Shown here: positions 45,713 to 58,900 of the stretch, piece after piece
How the letters are laid out: the number at the start of each line of letters is the position of its first letter
Position numbering within the stretch: position 1 is the first letter of the stretch
NCBI RefSeq assembly: GCF_037042905.1
Contig: NW_026974140.1
Span: forward strand, 10,551,001 to 10,615,000
From: Lytechinus pictus
Taxonomy: Eukaryota; Echinodermata; Echinoidea; Temnopleuroida; Toxopneustidae
DNA: 64,000 nucleotides
Reading direction: 5' to 3'
Program-made: the position numbers and the translations under genes
Notes under the pieces: model-generated
What the model was told of the DNA's origin: nothing
The model's input: the letters and a program-made list of their open reading frames with translations, nothing else
Databases searched by the model: none

Positions 45713-46227
45713 GTCTCGCCTGCATTATGCATTCGATATAGCAGCAGTGCTGCCTTTAAAATAGCTAATGAATAATTATTCATCTATAGAAGAAAATACT
45801 AATGTAAATAAAATATTATGTCCATTGACCCAAAATGACCTTTGACCATGATCATGTGACCTAAGACACCTAAGACATGTGCAAAACAAGCATTCATACT
45901 TGATTACCCTTATGTCAATGTTTCATGAGCTAGATTCATAAACTTATAAAGTTATGATGACAAATCCAAAAATACCCCAACATTACCAAAGTTTGTTGAC
46001 TCTAAATTACCTTTGTGACCTTAATCATGTGACCTGAAACTCAGGCAGAATCTTCAGTCATACACTATTACCCTTATGTCTAAGTTTTATGAACTAGGTC
46101 CATATACTTTCGAAGTTATGATGACATTTGAAAAACTTAACCTTGGTTAAGATTTCAATGTTGACGACGCCACCGCCGCCGTCGCAAAAGCGGCGCCTAT
46201 AGTCTCGCTTTGCTATGCAGGCGAGAC
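45713..46227. mobile_element. MITE with GTCTCGCCTGCAT termini and two internal repeats
   Basis: GTCTCGCCTGCATTATGCA at the left is inverted as TGCTATGCAGGCGAGAC at the right. Inside, a unit with GACC-TGATCATGTGACCT, CCCTTATGTC and AAGTTATGATGACA occurs twice about 180 bp apart. The GC-rich GACGCCACCGCCGCCGTCGC near the right end is typical of a repeat I associate with several marine invertebrate genomes. It is 515 bp. Confidence 0.8.
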
Positions 46228-46446
46228 AAAAATTACATTTTTATTTTCATCTAACATTTGATAAAAGCAAAAAAAAAATCTAGAATGAGATCTAAGGATA
46301 GTTTCAAAATACTTAATTTGATTTTTTTTTTAAATGGCACACAGACACACACTATTAGGCTGAATAACCACTCACACTAATAAAAAAATGAACTGTGGCA
46401 TGGGATTATCAAATAGTCACAAAACAGAAGTAATCTGTGGCAACTA

Positions 46447-48203
46447 CAGTGCGTCCCAAAAAAAACTATACACTTTTGAAATGGCTGCCAAATAAAAAGT
46501 ATATCACTTTGGGGGGAAAGACTTATACATATGGAAAGCCGATAAAGTCATCTTTCAAATGACACCAAAATGTTGGAAAACTATTCATGCTTGAGTGAGC
46601 ACTACCCGCTTAAACAAAGGGTATGAAAATTAGGGTGGGCAGGAATTAGCCTTTCGGTTTCTTTCAGTTTTTGAGAGGCGAGTCCCTTGGAACTTGCAAA
46701 CTTGAGGGTGTTCTGATGAATTGATGGTCATTCATTATCAATTTAAATTGTTAGAGCAAATTTCATGAATTATCAAATTGAAATTCCATGCATGAGTGAG
46801 CATGAATTGCAATCTTTAGTGAAGCATTTTAACTTACAATGTGGGTCTCAGCAGTGTGTTCATTGGAGTCAGGAGAATAGGGGTAAGAAATGACTTCAGT
46901 GTGTGAAGTAAGCTGATGGGAAAAGGGTCAACAGAACGTTTAGCCTCCCTCCTACAGGTCCGTCCCTCCCCCCTCCTGTTGAGATTGAGACTGATTGCTA
47001 TTACATGTACGCATTAAGTGCAAAGCGGACTGTCAATTTGATAATAAATTCTGAAAATTAGATCATCAACTTTTATCTATCAATCATTCAATCAACAATC
47101 TGTTAGTAAATAAACTCAATCAATGTCATCAATCAAATATTCACCTTTTTCAATAAATTATCAATCAAACATTCAGCTTTTTCAATAAATGATTTCATAA
47201 ATTATCACAATTAGTCAAGTTCTTAATAAATCATTCAATGGAAAAGAAAGACCCATCAACCATCAGTCACTTGGCATTTTAAGTTTTAAATACCAACCAA
47301 GAGAAAGAAAGGGGTGGAGGGCGGGGGTGAGTACATGACATGTAATTTGTAAGAGAACACAAAGAAGAATGCCCCTTTAACCCAGTCTTACCCTATCTCA
47401 TCCCCTTGCATGTAACAGGTACCATCACATTACTCTGACTCTCACAAGCACACTTGCTAAGATCCACATAATAAACGAAAAATGCTACACTAAAATTACA
47501 ATTCCTGTTTACTCATGCATTACATTTCAATTTAGTAACTCGTGAAATTTGCTTAAAGAAACCAAAACGGATCTCCATTTATCAGTAATTTAGCATAACA
47601 CCCTTAACTTTGCAAGTTCCAAAGGACTCACCTAAAAAAAAATGGAATTAAGGCTAATTCCTGCTCACCCTAGCAAAGGCTAGTCTCTCAGGAGGGGTGA
47701 AAGGGGTAGAGAGAGAGGGGGGGGGGGGTTAAGTGTTCTGTTGACCCATATCCCGTCAACCTACTTCCCCCACCTAAGTCCTATCCCTATTCTGACTTCC
47801 ATGAACACATTGCTGAGATCCACTTAAAAAGTGAAAAATTGTATTTCATGTTCACTCATACATTAAATTTCAATTTAATAATTCTTAAAATTTGCTCTAA
47901 AAACCTAAATTGATAATGCTTGATCATTGATTTATCAAAACATCCTCAACTTTGCAAGTTCCAAGGGACTCGCATCTCAAAAACTGAAAGAAATTGGAAG
48001 GCTAATTCCTGCCCACCCTAATTTTCATACCCTTTGTTTTAGTGGGCAGTGCTCGCTCAAGCATGAAAAGTTTTCCAACTTGTTGGTGTCTTTTTAAAGT
48101 TGACTTTATAGGCTTCCATGTATGTAAGTGTTTTTCTCCAAAGTGATATATTTTTTATTTGGCAGCCATTTCAAAAGTGTATAGTTCTTTTTGGGACGCA
48201 CTG
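46447..48203. mobile_element. 1.76-kb TA-flanked element with long terminal inverted repeats
   Basis: TA at both flanks and CAGTGCGTCCCAAAAA ends, with inversion extending about 250 bp per side. It includes CAAATAAAAAGTATATCAC-like, CTTGAGTGAGCAC at about 46590 and CCTAATTTTCATACCCTTTG-like sequence. An extra, inner inverted copy of the subterminal region lies at about 47590-47690, suggesting a nested or rearranged structure. No transposase ORF. Termini and TA target fit Tc1/mariner-like elements. Confidence 0.85.
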
Positions 48204-48209
48204 TATAGC

Positions 48210-49690
48210 TTTGAATTATGCAATATAATTCTTAAGTATAATAATATTCTTAAAAGTATTCAATTCTATTTTTTAATCATAAAAAGATTAAAATATAGCT
48301 CAACACAGCCTGGACAATGGCTTCTGATAAGATTGAACTTTTTCTTCCAGGGTTTCCTATGTCATGTAGTGGCGCTGATTAAATTCAAAACCTTAATTCA
48401 GCCCATCAGCAATTATTTGACTTTATCCAAATTTGTCATATGCGCAATTCTTTGAGTATTTGATCAATGATGAACTATAAAGGATGAATTGATAATGCGC
48501 TGTACCTTCAAACAAGACCTCACAATTTATAATCGCTAATGGCACTACTTACTTATGTATGGAAATATTTTTAATAGCAAAAAAAAAACCATAATATGCT
48601 TTGCCCTTGAACAAAACAAGGAGATCTAGGCCTACAAGCTTTCTTCATGAACAGTGATATGAATACAAATTGTATCCCTTCTATTGGCCAAAATGTCGGT
48701 CTCCTTATCGCTACAGCCCACCTCCACTTGAACTCAAGAGCGGCCAAATAAATGGGGGGGGGGGGACATATATGTAACTTAGTTTGTTATGCAACTCTGT
48801 CTTTTTTCTTCCTTATTTTTTTTGCTTATATTTTCTGTATGGTTGCCAATTGATGCAAAAACTAAGTAAAAATTTCACATTTGGGTGAGTAACTTTCCAA
48901 CTCATTTGCCTGCAATATTGGCGGGTAACCTTCCAAATCATTTGCCTGCAACACACCACAATGTTTCCACTTCTCCCCAAATTCAGAATCAGGAAATTCC
49001 ACAAAGTTTTTTTTTTCCATGAAGGATTTGGGAAATGAAAACATTACAGGAAATAACAAAAAATTACAATTGAATAGATTAGATGTCGCAACTTTCAATA
49101 TTCATGTTATACAGCGCGTCCCAAAAAAATGTCCCTCTGATACGCGGCTGAATTACTTCAAAAAATAAAAATTATTCTCAATGAAATGTATGGAACTAGT
49201 AAGCTCATATCATGTTCTAACTTCTATAAAAATTTCATTGGTCTCACTTCAGTGGTTTTTAATAGTCTATTATGTAACAGTGGTGCTTTTCAGCCCATTC
49301 CAAGTCTGCATGCATGCAACACTGCTGTGTGACAATGATTTGACAATTTTATTTCTTTGACGGCCCCTCCTGGGGGCATAGAAGAAATATAACAACTTAC
49401 AACAATGGCAATAATAGGCATAAGAAAAAAATACCAAGGTAACAAAAACAAAAAAAATAGATTAATAAAAAGAAAGAAAAAAAAAATCAAACATGATGAT
49501 AATAAACATATGTACAATACAAGAGCAGTAATAGAAATAGAAACGGGCACAAATTAACCCACCCACTCCCGACATGCCAGAGAGAATCTGGAGACCGGTA
49601 CCCCACTGAGCATGTGCAGGTACGTGCAATCCAACAAAATCTGAAATCATGCCCTAATACGAGAAAGTAATCAAGACAGCAACTACACTT
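48210..49690. other. Intron/intergenic; solo TA-type element end at 49113
   Basis: CAGCGCGTCCCAAAAAAATG at 49113, preceded by TA, is a mariner-type terminus with no partner found to the right. At 48885-48950 the phrase TTGCAGGCAAATGA-TTGGAA (minus strand) is duplicated in tandem. Runs of G occur near 48757. No gene recognised. Confidence 0.5.
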
Positions 49691-49696
49691 AAGATA

Positions 49697-50476
49697 TTAA
49701 AATTTTGACATAATGAATTTACAAAATCTTGACAGATTTTTCAAGTCTTTTGTATTTCTCATATTAAACAGCTTGTGCATTTTAATCACGTTTGGTCTGA
49801 CAAAATAATACCCTCTAATTAAAGCTTTCCTTTCACTTTCACAAGCAGGACAATTAAACACATAATGAAACTCGTCACCTGGCTCATGCGAGTCACATAG
49901 AGTACAAGTTTGCAAACCTTGATTAGGCAGGTAACGACCATTAGCAATTGGCAATCTATGATTTCCACAACGATATTTACAGAGTTCAATCCTATCTGCA
50001 AAATCTAATTTCACTAAATAGTTCTCAAACCCAAAATCTTGTTTGAATATCCTATAATTCATGCACAAACGGTTTCTATTAATTTCAGTATTCAATTCCT
50101 GTTTAGCAATATCATCCAATCTGAGACTCACAGTTGACTTAACCCACTTAACGTCCAAGACCATATTCTCAACACTCCACAGATTAGACATCCCACATCT
50201 ATCCAAAATGTCTTTCACTTTTACTATCCATGGTGACTTATAAAGGTCCCTATCATGAAGTTGACGCAAAAGCCTATAAATCATACTTGACAATTTAGAT
50301 TTTCCATTTACACTTTGACGAATCCTTGCCCAAAAATTTATCATACGTTTTTCAATAATATAAAGCAGACTGACTCTTCCCAATTCGCCATATGCCATAC
50401 AATTCGCAGACCCTCGACTAAGTCCAAGGAGGCTTTTTATAAACTTCTTATGAAACATTTCAATACTTTCTAGCAT
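49697..50476 (-). mobile_element. LINE reverse transcriptase C-terminal ORF remnant (259 aa)
   Basis: The longest open frame in the window. Its C-terminal third reads ADRIELCKYRCGNHRLPIAN and CTLCDSHEPGDEFHYVFNCP, ending about 45 residues later at a stop. A CxxC, His, Cys zinc-knuckle of this kind follows the reverse transcriptase in many non-LTR retrotransposon ORF2 proteins, and the CKYRCGNHRLPI phrase is common in such C-termini. The upstream side has stops in frame, so the polymerase domain is missing: a 5'-truncated copy. The region to 49400 would be its 3' UTR. Confidence 0.8.
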
Positions 50477-50479
50477 ATC

Positions 50480-51300
50480 AACCCCCTTTGAACATTCTTA
50501 CCAAGAATTTCCCTGCTCTGACCAGGAAAATCTCCATGACCTACCCAGGCTCATCAAATCACAACATTGAGCATGTTCAGAAGGGCAAAAACAATATTTG
50601 ACAGTTCATTTCATGTTTGATAACAGGAGATGCACAATGATTATGACAACTGGTTATGTCTGTTTAATGCTTAATTCATGCCTAATATTCTGCATTTTTT
50701 GTTTTCATTACTTTTTCCAAGTTAATAAGCTACTGTGGTTAACTTAATTCAATGTAACTTTTTAAAAGAAAAAAAGTAAAAAATTTCTCTAGTAAAGTTC
50801 CTTTTCGCAAAGGGTGATTAACTTGCGGTTTCCCCTTTATTTTTCAGCTTATTTTACTCATCCATCATTCACATTTTCTTTCCAAGTTGGTGCACTGATT
50901 CCCCTTGATCAATCATGAAACAAACTTAATTCTTATGTTTCTTGTCCTTCCGAACATGCCCAAGTTTATGATTTGATGAACCTGGATATGATTAGGGAAA
51001 TGTCCCTGCTCAGATCCTAGATGTAAAACTGGGGGTTAATAATATGCCATAGACAATGCAAAAATGCATCAATGCTGCAAACTTGGAACATTTGGGCTAA
51101 AATGCACCACTGTTAGTGTTAGGTAACAGTGTTTATACAAAACCGCTAAAGCGTGACCAATGCAATTTTCATAGAAGCTAGATCATGAAACGAGCTTTCT
51201 ACTCATGAACATTTATTTGAGAATTGCGGCTCATTGTACTTTTGTAGCAGATCAATGCAGCCGGAAAGGCGTAACGGAAAATATACTAACATTAAAGTTA
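50480..51300. other. Nothing recognised
   Basis: AT-rich sequence between the LINE remnant and a TIR element. No exon with consensus splice sites fitting UFSP2 phases was found on the minus strand. Confidence 0.45.
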
Positions 51301-51308
51301 TGCTTTGG

Positions 51309-51762
51309 CAGTAGAGGCGCACGGCCAATATTGGAGACTGTCTCCAATGTGGGAGATTATCTCCAATATCAGAGACTTTTGTAAAGAATTTGGGTATCCA
51401 ATTTCAGAGACAGTCTCCAGTTTTGGAGTCCAATTTCCTTTGTTTACATTTGCTGCAAAAGGATTAACTTGGCGGCAAATAAAAATGTGATAAGCAGATT
51501 CCTCATGAAAAATTACCCCTTTTCACCGTCTACTTTAAAAATTCACCGTCTACTTTTGTTTTGATAAGGATTTTTGTTGTCAATCACACACAAAACAAAT
51601 GGGCTTCTGACCTCAGTGAGACAAAATTTTGGGTGGAAAAAATCATGCTTTTGTTGGTGTTGTTTCTTTTGTCCTTTTGCAAAGCAAGTCTCCAATGTGG
51701 GAGATTGTCTCCCCTATTGGAGAGAGTCTCCCATATTGGCCGTGCGCCTCTAGGCTCTACTG
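51309..51762. mobile_element. 454-bp TIR element with tandem TCTCCAATGTGGGAGA words
   Basis: Left end CAGTAGAGGCGCACGGCC and right end with GGCCGTGCGCCTCTA plus CTACTG are inverted (a few extra bases at the right). A direct TTTGG lies at 51304-51308 and 51763-51767, a possible 5-bp target duplication. Both subterminal regions carry several TCTCCAATGTGGGAGA-type self-complementary words. Confidence 0.7.
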
Positions 51763-51769
51763 TTTGGAG

Positions 51770-53480
51770 CGGCTTTCTTTGACTTTGTTCTTTTTCTCAA
51801 TAAGGCAAAAATGCTATGCCTTGCAACAGAAATTTGAGTGTAAAAATGGGGGTCCCCTCCGCGGCACATACCCACTATGCATTATATACTGAGTGCCCCC
51901 CCCCCCCCCCCGTTTTGGATCTGTGGAAACACTTATAGGCCTAGGCCTACACCATTTGCTATGGGTGGGACTGGAGACTCGGTTGAGCTGAAACAGCACG
52001 CAGTGCATACTAATTACTACATACGATTGTGCTCGGTCATTGTCATTGTAAAGCTGTTTTTTTTCCAAAAGACAAATCATCACAAGCCGGATTTCAACAT
52101 CCTCTCAAATTTTAACATCAGATCTGCAAGACTACAAAAATACCTTCAGAGCTCCAGAAAAGGCTTCCACCGAAATCACGTCCATGACCATGTCCATGTC
52201 ACCAGCTGGTATATTTGACTGCATGCATCATAGACATCTCTACTATATATACTCTAAAGATCTATGGACTGCACTGCAGCATGCACTGCGCATAAGCTAG
52301 CCGATTTTTTCTTTCTTAAACCTCCTTTTTCTTTTTGTGTTTTTCGTCACATGCACATAACAGTACAAAAACGATAATCATAATTGATGATGATAATAAT
52401 ATATTGAACTTATTCTGCGCCAAATTCACTCTGTAGAAATGGGCTTTTCACAAAGAAATGATAAATAAGGGAAATTAAGAATCGAAATTATTTTGCCTTT
52501 AGGTGTTCTTTGTTTGAAGAAGTTTATAGGATGAAATATGAATGGACAAATGATCCCCCCTCCCCGTTTTGGAAACTGGGGTAATGAGAGAATTGGAAGT
52601 GGAGGAACATGAGGACATTGAAGGGGTGAAGCTTTTAATTAATAATAAATAATATCCAAGTCCTTTGGAAGCGCATAGAGACATTATTCATAATTGTGAT
52701 ATGCGCTATACAAGAACTGTTTATTATTATTAAGGAAATTATTGATTATGATGCATGAATTTGAAGTTCAAAGAAGAGGAAAAGGAAAAAAAATACAGGA
52801 GTAAGGAAAGATAAATATGGAGGAAAAAGAGGAGTGATCGAGGGAGAGAAAGATCGAACAAATAAAGGCGAACAACATGGAAAGGGAGGAGTAGGAGTTG
52901 GGAGACAAATTTATGAAGAAAACAAAGAGAGAGAGAGAGAGGAAGAATAAAACAAAAAGCAGAGAAATTAAGAGGAAGAATTCAACAAGAAGTAAAAGCA
53001 GGAGCAGAGAAAGACAGAATAGACAGATGAATAAAGGAGAGAGAGCGAGAGAGAATGGATGGAAGAGAAGATGATGTAGAAGAAAAAGGAGAAGAAATTT
53101 TAAAACTTGGAGTAATAACATGATCAGGACCCTGTTGCAGAGAAGTAATATAAGTATAGTGATTTTACCATCCTATGAAATCTTAGGCTTTGATTGCCTG
53201 TTGAGGATTGTGTCATTCTGAAAGGAAAATTGAAGACATGATGGGGCCGGTTTCAGAAACAGAAACAACTATGCTGATATTGCCATTATGGCAACTACCA
53301 TAGTAACAGGGCTCAGCAGCCAATCACAATCAAGGTTACTATGATAGTTATAATAATGACAAGGTTACCATTTTTGTAACTTTATAAAAAGGGCCTCTGA
53401 AATTTGTCAATTATACCAAAAAAAATGTACAAACGTAATTATAGTAGTAGTAGTAGTAGTAATTATAATTATACAGTGTA
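51770..53480. other. Low-complexity and SINE-tail sequence
   Basis: C14 at 51897; a SINE/LINE-like tail TGCGCTATACAAGAACTG with (TTA)n at 52703-52735; a polypurine tract of about 340 bp (52770-53110) giving artefactual open frames; (TAG)n at 53441. Apart from the tentative exon at 52144-52197 no coding sequence was recognised. Confidence 0.5.
52144..52197 (-). CDS. Candidate UFSP2 first coding exon (tentative)
   Basis: On the minus strand an ATG in good context (GTGACATGG) opens MDMVMDVISVEAFSGALK, followed by a donor-like AAG-GTATTT. The length and the VISVEAF pattern would suit the start of a protein N-terminal domain. It ends in phase 0 whereas the next found UFSP2 exon needs phase 1, so an unseen intermediate exon would be required. 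It may equally be unrelated. Confidence 0.25.
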
Positions 53481-53494
53481 AGTGTACTCAACGA

Positions 53495-53979
53495 CCCAGG
53501 GGGGGGGGTACTTAAATGATAACGACACCTATGTGCTACATTAAAGTAAAAAAAGAATATGGGGCTCTGGAACTAAATCTTGGTCTATATATGTAAATGG
53601 GGGTTTCCGGAATGCTCTAGGATCCACGATTGCTAAAAATGCTATACTCTGGAAGTGACCACATCAAAAAAGGGGTCTCCAGAAATCATTATTGTAGCAT
53701 TTGGTAGCCACTAGATTCGGCAGCCCAGAAAAGGCTCTGCGTCGATCGAGCTTGTCACTCCGACTGGCTGAGTAGTTCATGATGGCGTGCGCTGGGACAA
53801 AAGCCACAAATTTGACCGGGAAATTTGAGGGTCTCTGGAATGGAAAAAAATAGGAATTTCCATGGCTTTCTAAATTGGTGATGCTCTGGGACAGAAATTT
53901 TGGCTGAAAATGGGAATTTCAACCACAGCACATATGTATTATACATTAAACTAAGTAGCCCCCCCCCCCCCCTCCCTGG
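53495..53979. mobile_element. hAT-like MITE with exact CTCAACGA duplication
   Basis: CTCAACGA occurs at 53487-53494 and 53980-53987. Between them the ends CCCAGGGGGGGGGGTACTTA and TAAGTAGCC-C(n)-TCCCTGG are inverted. It is 485 bp. The interior alternates phrases such as GGTCTCTGGAATG and GGGGTCTCCAGAAA and has no ORF. Confidence 0.85.
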
Positions 53980-53999
53980 CTCAACGATTACTTTCCTTT

Positions 54000-55834
54000 T
54001 AATAATAGGGAATGTGAACTTGTCCCCCCCCCCCTCCTGAGAATGAAATTGTTTATTTATGAAGCTTCTAGGAACAATTGAAAGAATAACAAATATTTGC
54101 AGATTTTTAATTTTATTTTATTGGTCCCCTTCACCAATCAAACCACGCACTATTCGTGTTCTGTAACAAAGATACAAACTTTTTTGTGTATTCACTATCT
54201 AAAAGATATTCTTTTTCTTTTTTTAAAAAACCTTAATAAAGTAGATGTTTATAGGGTTATAGATAGCACACACAGTGCCTATCTATAAAGACACTATATT
54301 CTACAATTTAAAATACTGTTGTTGAACGTTTTTAAGAGAATGCTTGAGTGGACCAGCTGCACAGTGTTAATATATGCGTAGTTTAAAAAGGAACCTAACA
54401 GCTGCTTCGAAAAGGAGTAATAAAAACAGGCTATACATTATAAAAGTCCCAGGCTTCATTCATTTTTTCAACAAGGTGACAATGGTTAAAATAATTAACA
54501 CTATAATGCTCTCATATATTGTTGGTATTAAAATATTTTTCAATTCATGAAATTCTTTCACAGGAACAGATATGAATTTAATCTGCAACGGAATTGTGTT
54601 CCAATTGAATAGCTTATATTCAAAGGACAGTCGGTCATTCTATTTATTCATTAAAAATAAAGATTATAACGAGTGCACAGGAAGTAATGAAATCAGAAAA
54701 AATCACATCTAACAGAAAAAAACATGGTCATCACACAGATCTATTAAAACTACTAAACTTCAACATATTCAAATATAAGATTTACCAATATTATCACTTG
54801 CGTTAAAAACATAGTCACAGTACTTAAGAATACTTGCATGATCTAGCAGTAAAATGACACAATGAGAAATACAACCCTACACACGTCACTAAACTTGATT
54901 GTTGCCAGCGTACCAAAAATATCAGGTTCATATAAAAATTTGCCTGAATTTTCCTGAACCAGAATTTGCATATACTATTGCTATATATTTTGCACTAATG
55001 CCAAATACCTGACACTACAAGAATTACACTAAATTTACACAAAAAACTGTGCATCACACTTTGTGCGAAATCTCATTGCCATTAAAAATACACCTAAATC
55101 ACCCACACGCATTTAATAATATTAAGAACATCATTGAATCGAAAATATTTCATATCTCGAAGCTTCCTACTTCTAACCCTGAATATAATATATATATTCA
55201 ACACACTTAATTGACTGGATTGTATCATTGTAACGTTTCTTTTGCATATATTCTTCAAATCCTGCTTTGAATTCAGCTTTGTAAAATAGGAAAAATGACA
55301 TATATAAGATTGCAGCCTAAACATTAAAAAAGAACAGCAGTTGTTATCTATTTTATCAAAAGGATGTATCACTATTTTAGGTGAGTTTACAGACTATGAA
55401 AGTAAAAATGAAATTTCCTTGGCTAAGCAACAGATACAACATATCTAAATGAATATGTTTATTATAGAGATTGAAAATCAATTCTTAAAAAAAATGGTTA
55501 CCATTTAAAGACTTGGAATGTTTCAGATTTGTGATGATCAATGTACTATACATGGTCCCCGACAACACCATACCTTGATTTGAATAGAATGCATAAAACA
55601 TACAGAACTTATTTCAATAGACTGTAATCAGGATTATGAAATTTATTTCACCATAAAAATGCAATCTATCACATCCATATTGTATTTTAACTTTACCGAG
55701 GACCTATTTCATAACGGTTTGTAATCAATCGAGTTCAATGTTGGATATTGTTCTCAATAGACAAGTATCAATGACAATCATTTTTACAACTTTTGTGGAA
55801 CCAGGCCCTGGGTATGGAATGCATAACGTCTAGT
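54000..55834 (-). other. Probable 3' flank or long 3' UTR of the transglutaminase gene
   Basis: Repeat-poor, AT-rich sequence directly downstream of the transglutaminase stop. AATAAA-type hexamers exist on the minus strand (for example near 54110 and 54650) but none can be chosen confidently. The 40 bp nearest the stop contain GAACCAGGCCCTGG, a phrase shared with other dispersed repeat ends here. Confidence 0.4.
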
Positions 55835-55976
55835 CTAGGCAGAAATTTCAAGGGTAGTGTTTCCTTTGAGGCCGATCAAGACATCAGAGCTGAAATTGGA
55901 AAGGAACTTGCGTTTGCCTGCCCTCTTTGCAACAAGCTTCACTTTGTGAGTCACAGTCTCATGTGGCTTGATTGCT
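55835..55976 (-). CDS. Transglutaminase last exon, with stop
   Basis: 142 nt. It encodes [39 protein letters not shown] and TTLEISA then TAG (55835-55837). It matches the second C-terminal beta-barrel; the L-A-FSS pattern near the end is common to transglutaminases. Confidence 0.94.
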
Positions 55977-58900
55977 CTGTTAAATGAAAGAGAAAAAGAA
56001 TAATTATGAAAGCAAATGAAAAGATCAATAATAATGATGATGATGATAATAATAATCTTGTTCTTATGAGCTAAAGACACCATTTGCATATAAGTCACCC
56101 AGAATCGAACAGGATTTATGACCAGCAGACGTAACATAATGCGGCTGGAAGTTGCCTTATGGTAAAGTAATTAGTTCTGACAGTTGCCCAAGGCTAAGCA
56201 GGGGTTGCCAAAGAATTTCTAGATAGAACACAGAGTTTGCTTTCCCCCAAAAGATGTCTTAATTACAGGCATTTCCAATGCTCTTTGCAAAATCTGGGAT
56301 CAGCAAAAAATTAGCCACTCCCTATAAAAGCCGATGCCCAGCTTACTTTATGAAGACATTGTATCACTGTGGGTTAAAAACCCCATAATTTAATGGTTTC
56401 TTACCTGAATTTATCCACCTTGAATCCTTCTATTCCAGGTCCTTCAATGCGGAACTGACCATTAAGGACAGACCTATCCAAGGGATTAGTGAATGTGATG
56501 GACAAACTCAATGGTTTGCCAACCTTCAAGACATCAGAGGTCTAATAGATGCAGAAAAAAAATCAAATAAATAATGAAATGTATTTCTAAGCAATTTAAG
56601 GCATAAGTAACATTAAGAGCATATAATTCTGAAAAGAATTAAAATCAACACAAAATATTTATATAGAAATAATAATAATTATTATCATAATAATAAATAA
56701 TAAATAGAAGAAGAAACATGGTTATATATACATGTACAACATTTTTCATAAAATCTATATTAAAATGCTTTACAACATAGGTGCAAAAGACATACAAAGA
56801 AAAGATTAAAGCAACTGTAATTCTGTCATTCATATGCAGTTAAAAGACTGACAATATCAAACAATTTGAATGAAATGATTTATTTCAATTCTAAGTCAAA
56901 TTTAACACATTGCCCCCCCCCCCCCCCCCCCCCCGTCAGATTACATGAGTGAATGCTTACGGCGAGATCCAAGGTAGGTTTGGTAAGCACAAAGTCCTTC
57001 TTAGAGCTGAAGACTTGTTGTGTCTGGGTCACACGTGCCATGGCAAAGAAAGTAAAACCAGAATACTCGGTCAGCTCAGTCAGGTAATCACTAACATCTA
57101 AGGTGTATGTCTCAGTCTCAGCTGAAATTAAACAGATTATAAAAAGATAGCTGCTTAGATGCTTCACTACAAAATAGTTATATTTTAAATGCAAATGAAC
57201 TTGAAGACATTCCTTACCTCCCTATCGTCTGTCTGTCCCCCCACCCCCCCCCCCCCCCCCCCTCTCTTCCTTCTCTCTTTCTCTCACACACCAACCTGTA
57301 TCTTCCTCTCATTCTCACCCTTTCCATCCCGGTCCCGCCCTCCCCACAATATCTCTTTCTCCCACCCCTTTCCTTTTCCCAATAATTCACTTTTCCTCCC
57401 ACCCCTTTCCTTTTCCCAATAATTCACTTTTCCTTCTCTCTCACTCTCACGTCTGTTTCTCCTTTCCTCCGTTAATTCTCTCTATTCCTTTTCTCCCTCC
57501 TTTAATACACTTATTTTCACCTAAAGATGAGACTTCTTCATTTTCTCCTAATTATCTCTTCCTTCACTCTCCTGCTCCCATCTCTCCTTCTCTAATATAT
57601 TTCATTAATTTATTTTCTCCTGCCTTCCTCTCTCACCCATTTTCCAATCTCCTTTCCCTTTTGATACATATCTCTCATTTAATCTAGAAAGAGTAGAGGA
57701 CAATTCCTTCCCTCCTCCTCTTTGGCTACCCACCTTCATCTTGATCCCTTCCCTTCTTCTTCCCTTTATTTCCTATCTCTTAAGGCCACCGCACACCTTA
57801 CAATTGGTCTGCGACCCCATTTGGAATGACAGGTAGTAGGATTTGATGCTAATATTGAGACATGGAATATCTTACTGTGTAATGTTCTAAATCATCGTAA
57901 AAATACCTATGTTCAAATATGTGACTATGCTATCATCATTATTAGAATAAAAGCAAATTTAATATCTAGTCGTAATGACGTCATAGCAATCGTACGATTT
58001 GCTACTATTTGAAACTAATTTACCTTTACTCCACAATAAAGACTCTCAATCATCCAAAATTGCTGTATTAGTATTCTTTCAGTTAATTTGAACCTCAAAC
58101 AAAAGATATTTTTCATTCACATATCAGAAAATGAGCATAATGCGATTTGTTCCCAAATCGGACCGTGGAACCGTCGTAAGGTGTGCAGTGGCCTTTGGTC
58201 CTTGGTCTTTCTTACCGGTATTTCTGATCCTTTCCCTTTCCATCATATCTCCATCCTTTACTGATCCATCTTCCTCCTCCCTTTACTGATCCATCTTCCT
58301 CCTCCCTTTACTGATCCATCTTCCTCCTCCCTTTCCTGCCTTCCTCTCTCTTCTCTTCGCTCCTCTCACATCCCATCCCCTTTCTTTCTTTTCCTCTCTT
58401 ACTTACTCTCTCCAGCTTTCATGCTGAATGACCTCCTGGAGGAATAGACCTTGGTCTTCCTGACCCCTGTGTAGTAGATAGTACTTCCTGTCAGGGTCAC
58501 AGAACCGGATCGGGTTGTATTGCTCTTGTTGGTTGCAATCACCTGTGTTAATAAAAGGTCAACATATTACCTTTAAGGGAGCGCAAGTTATGCACATATT
58601 CAAGCCAAATTCATCACTCAAATATTTTCAAAAAGTTGCATGAGAAATGAGTCTGTGAATCTAAAGAAATCAAACATGGGCAAAACACTTTATATGTTGA
58701 GTAATGATAACGTAGGGATAATTGGCAAAAAAAGTGATTAAAAATTGTCTAATTTTGTCTAAATTGCATGAAAATAACCATGTGAGACATTTTTAAATAT
58801 TCCACTAATGTTATCTTGTAACAATGATAGTAATTATAATCATAATGATCTCATATCAACTATTACTATGTGGACCAATGCTCAGGTCATTACTGCCTGC

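Noticed and set aside
52768-53121. Leu/Phe-rich 117-residue open frame resembling a membrane protein
   Set aside because: It is the complement of a polypurine tract; the apparent membrane segments arise from composition.
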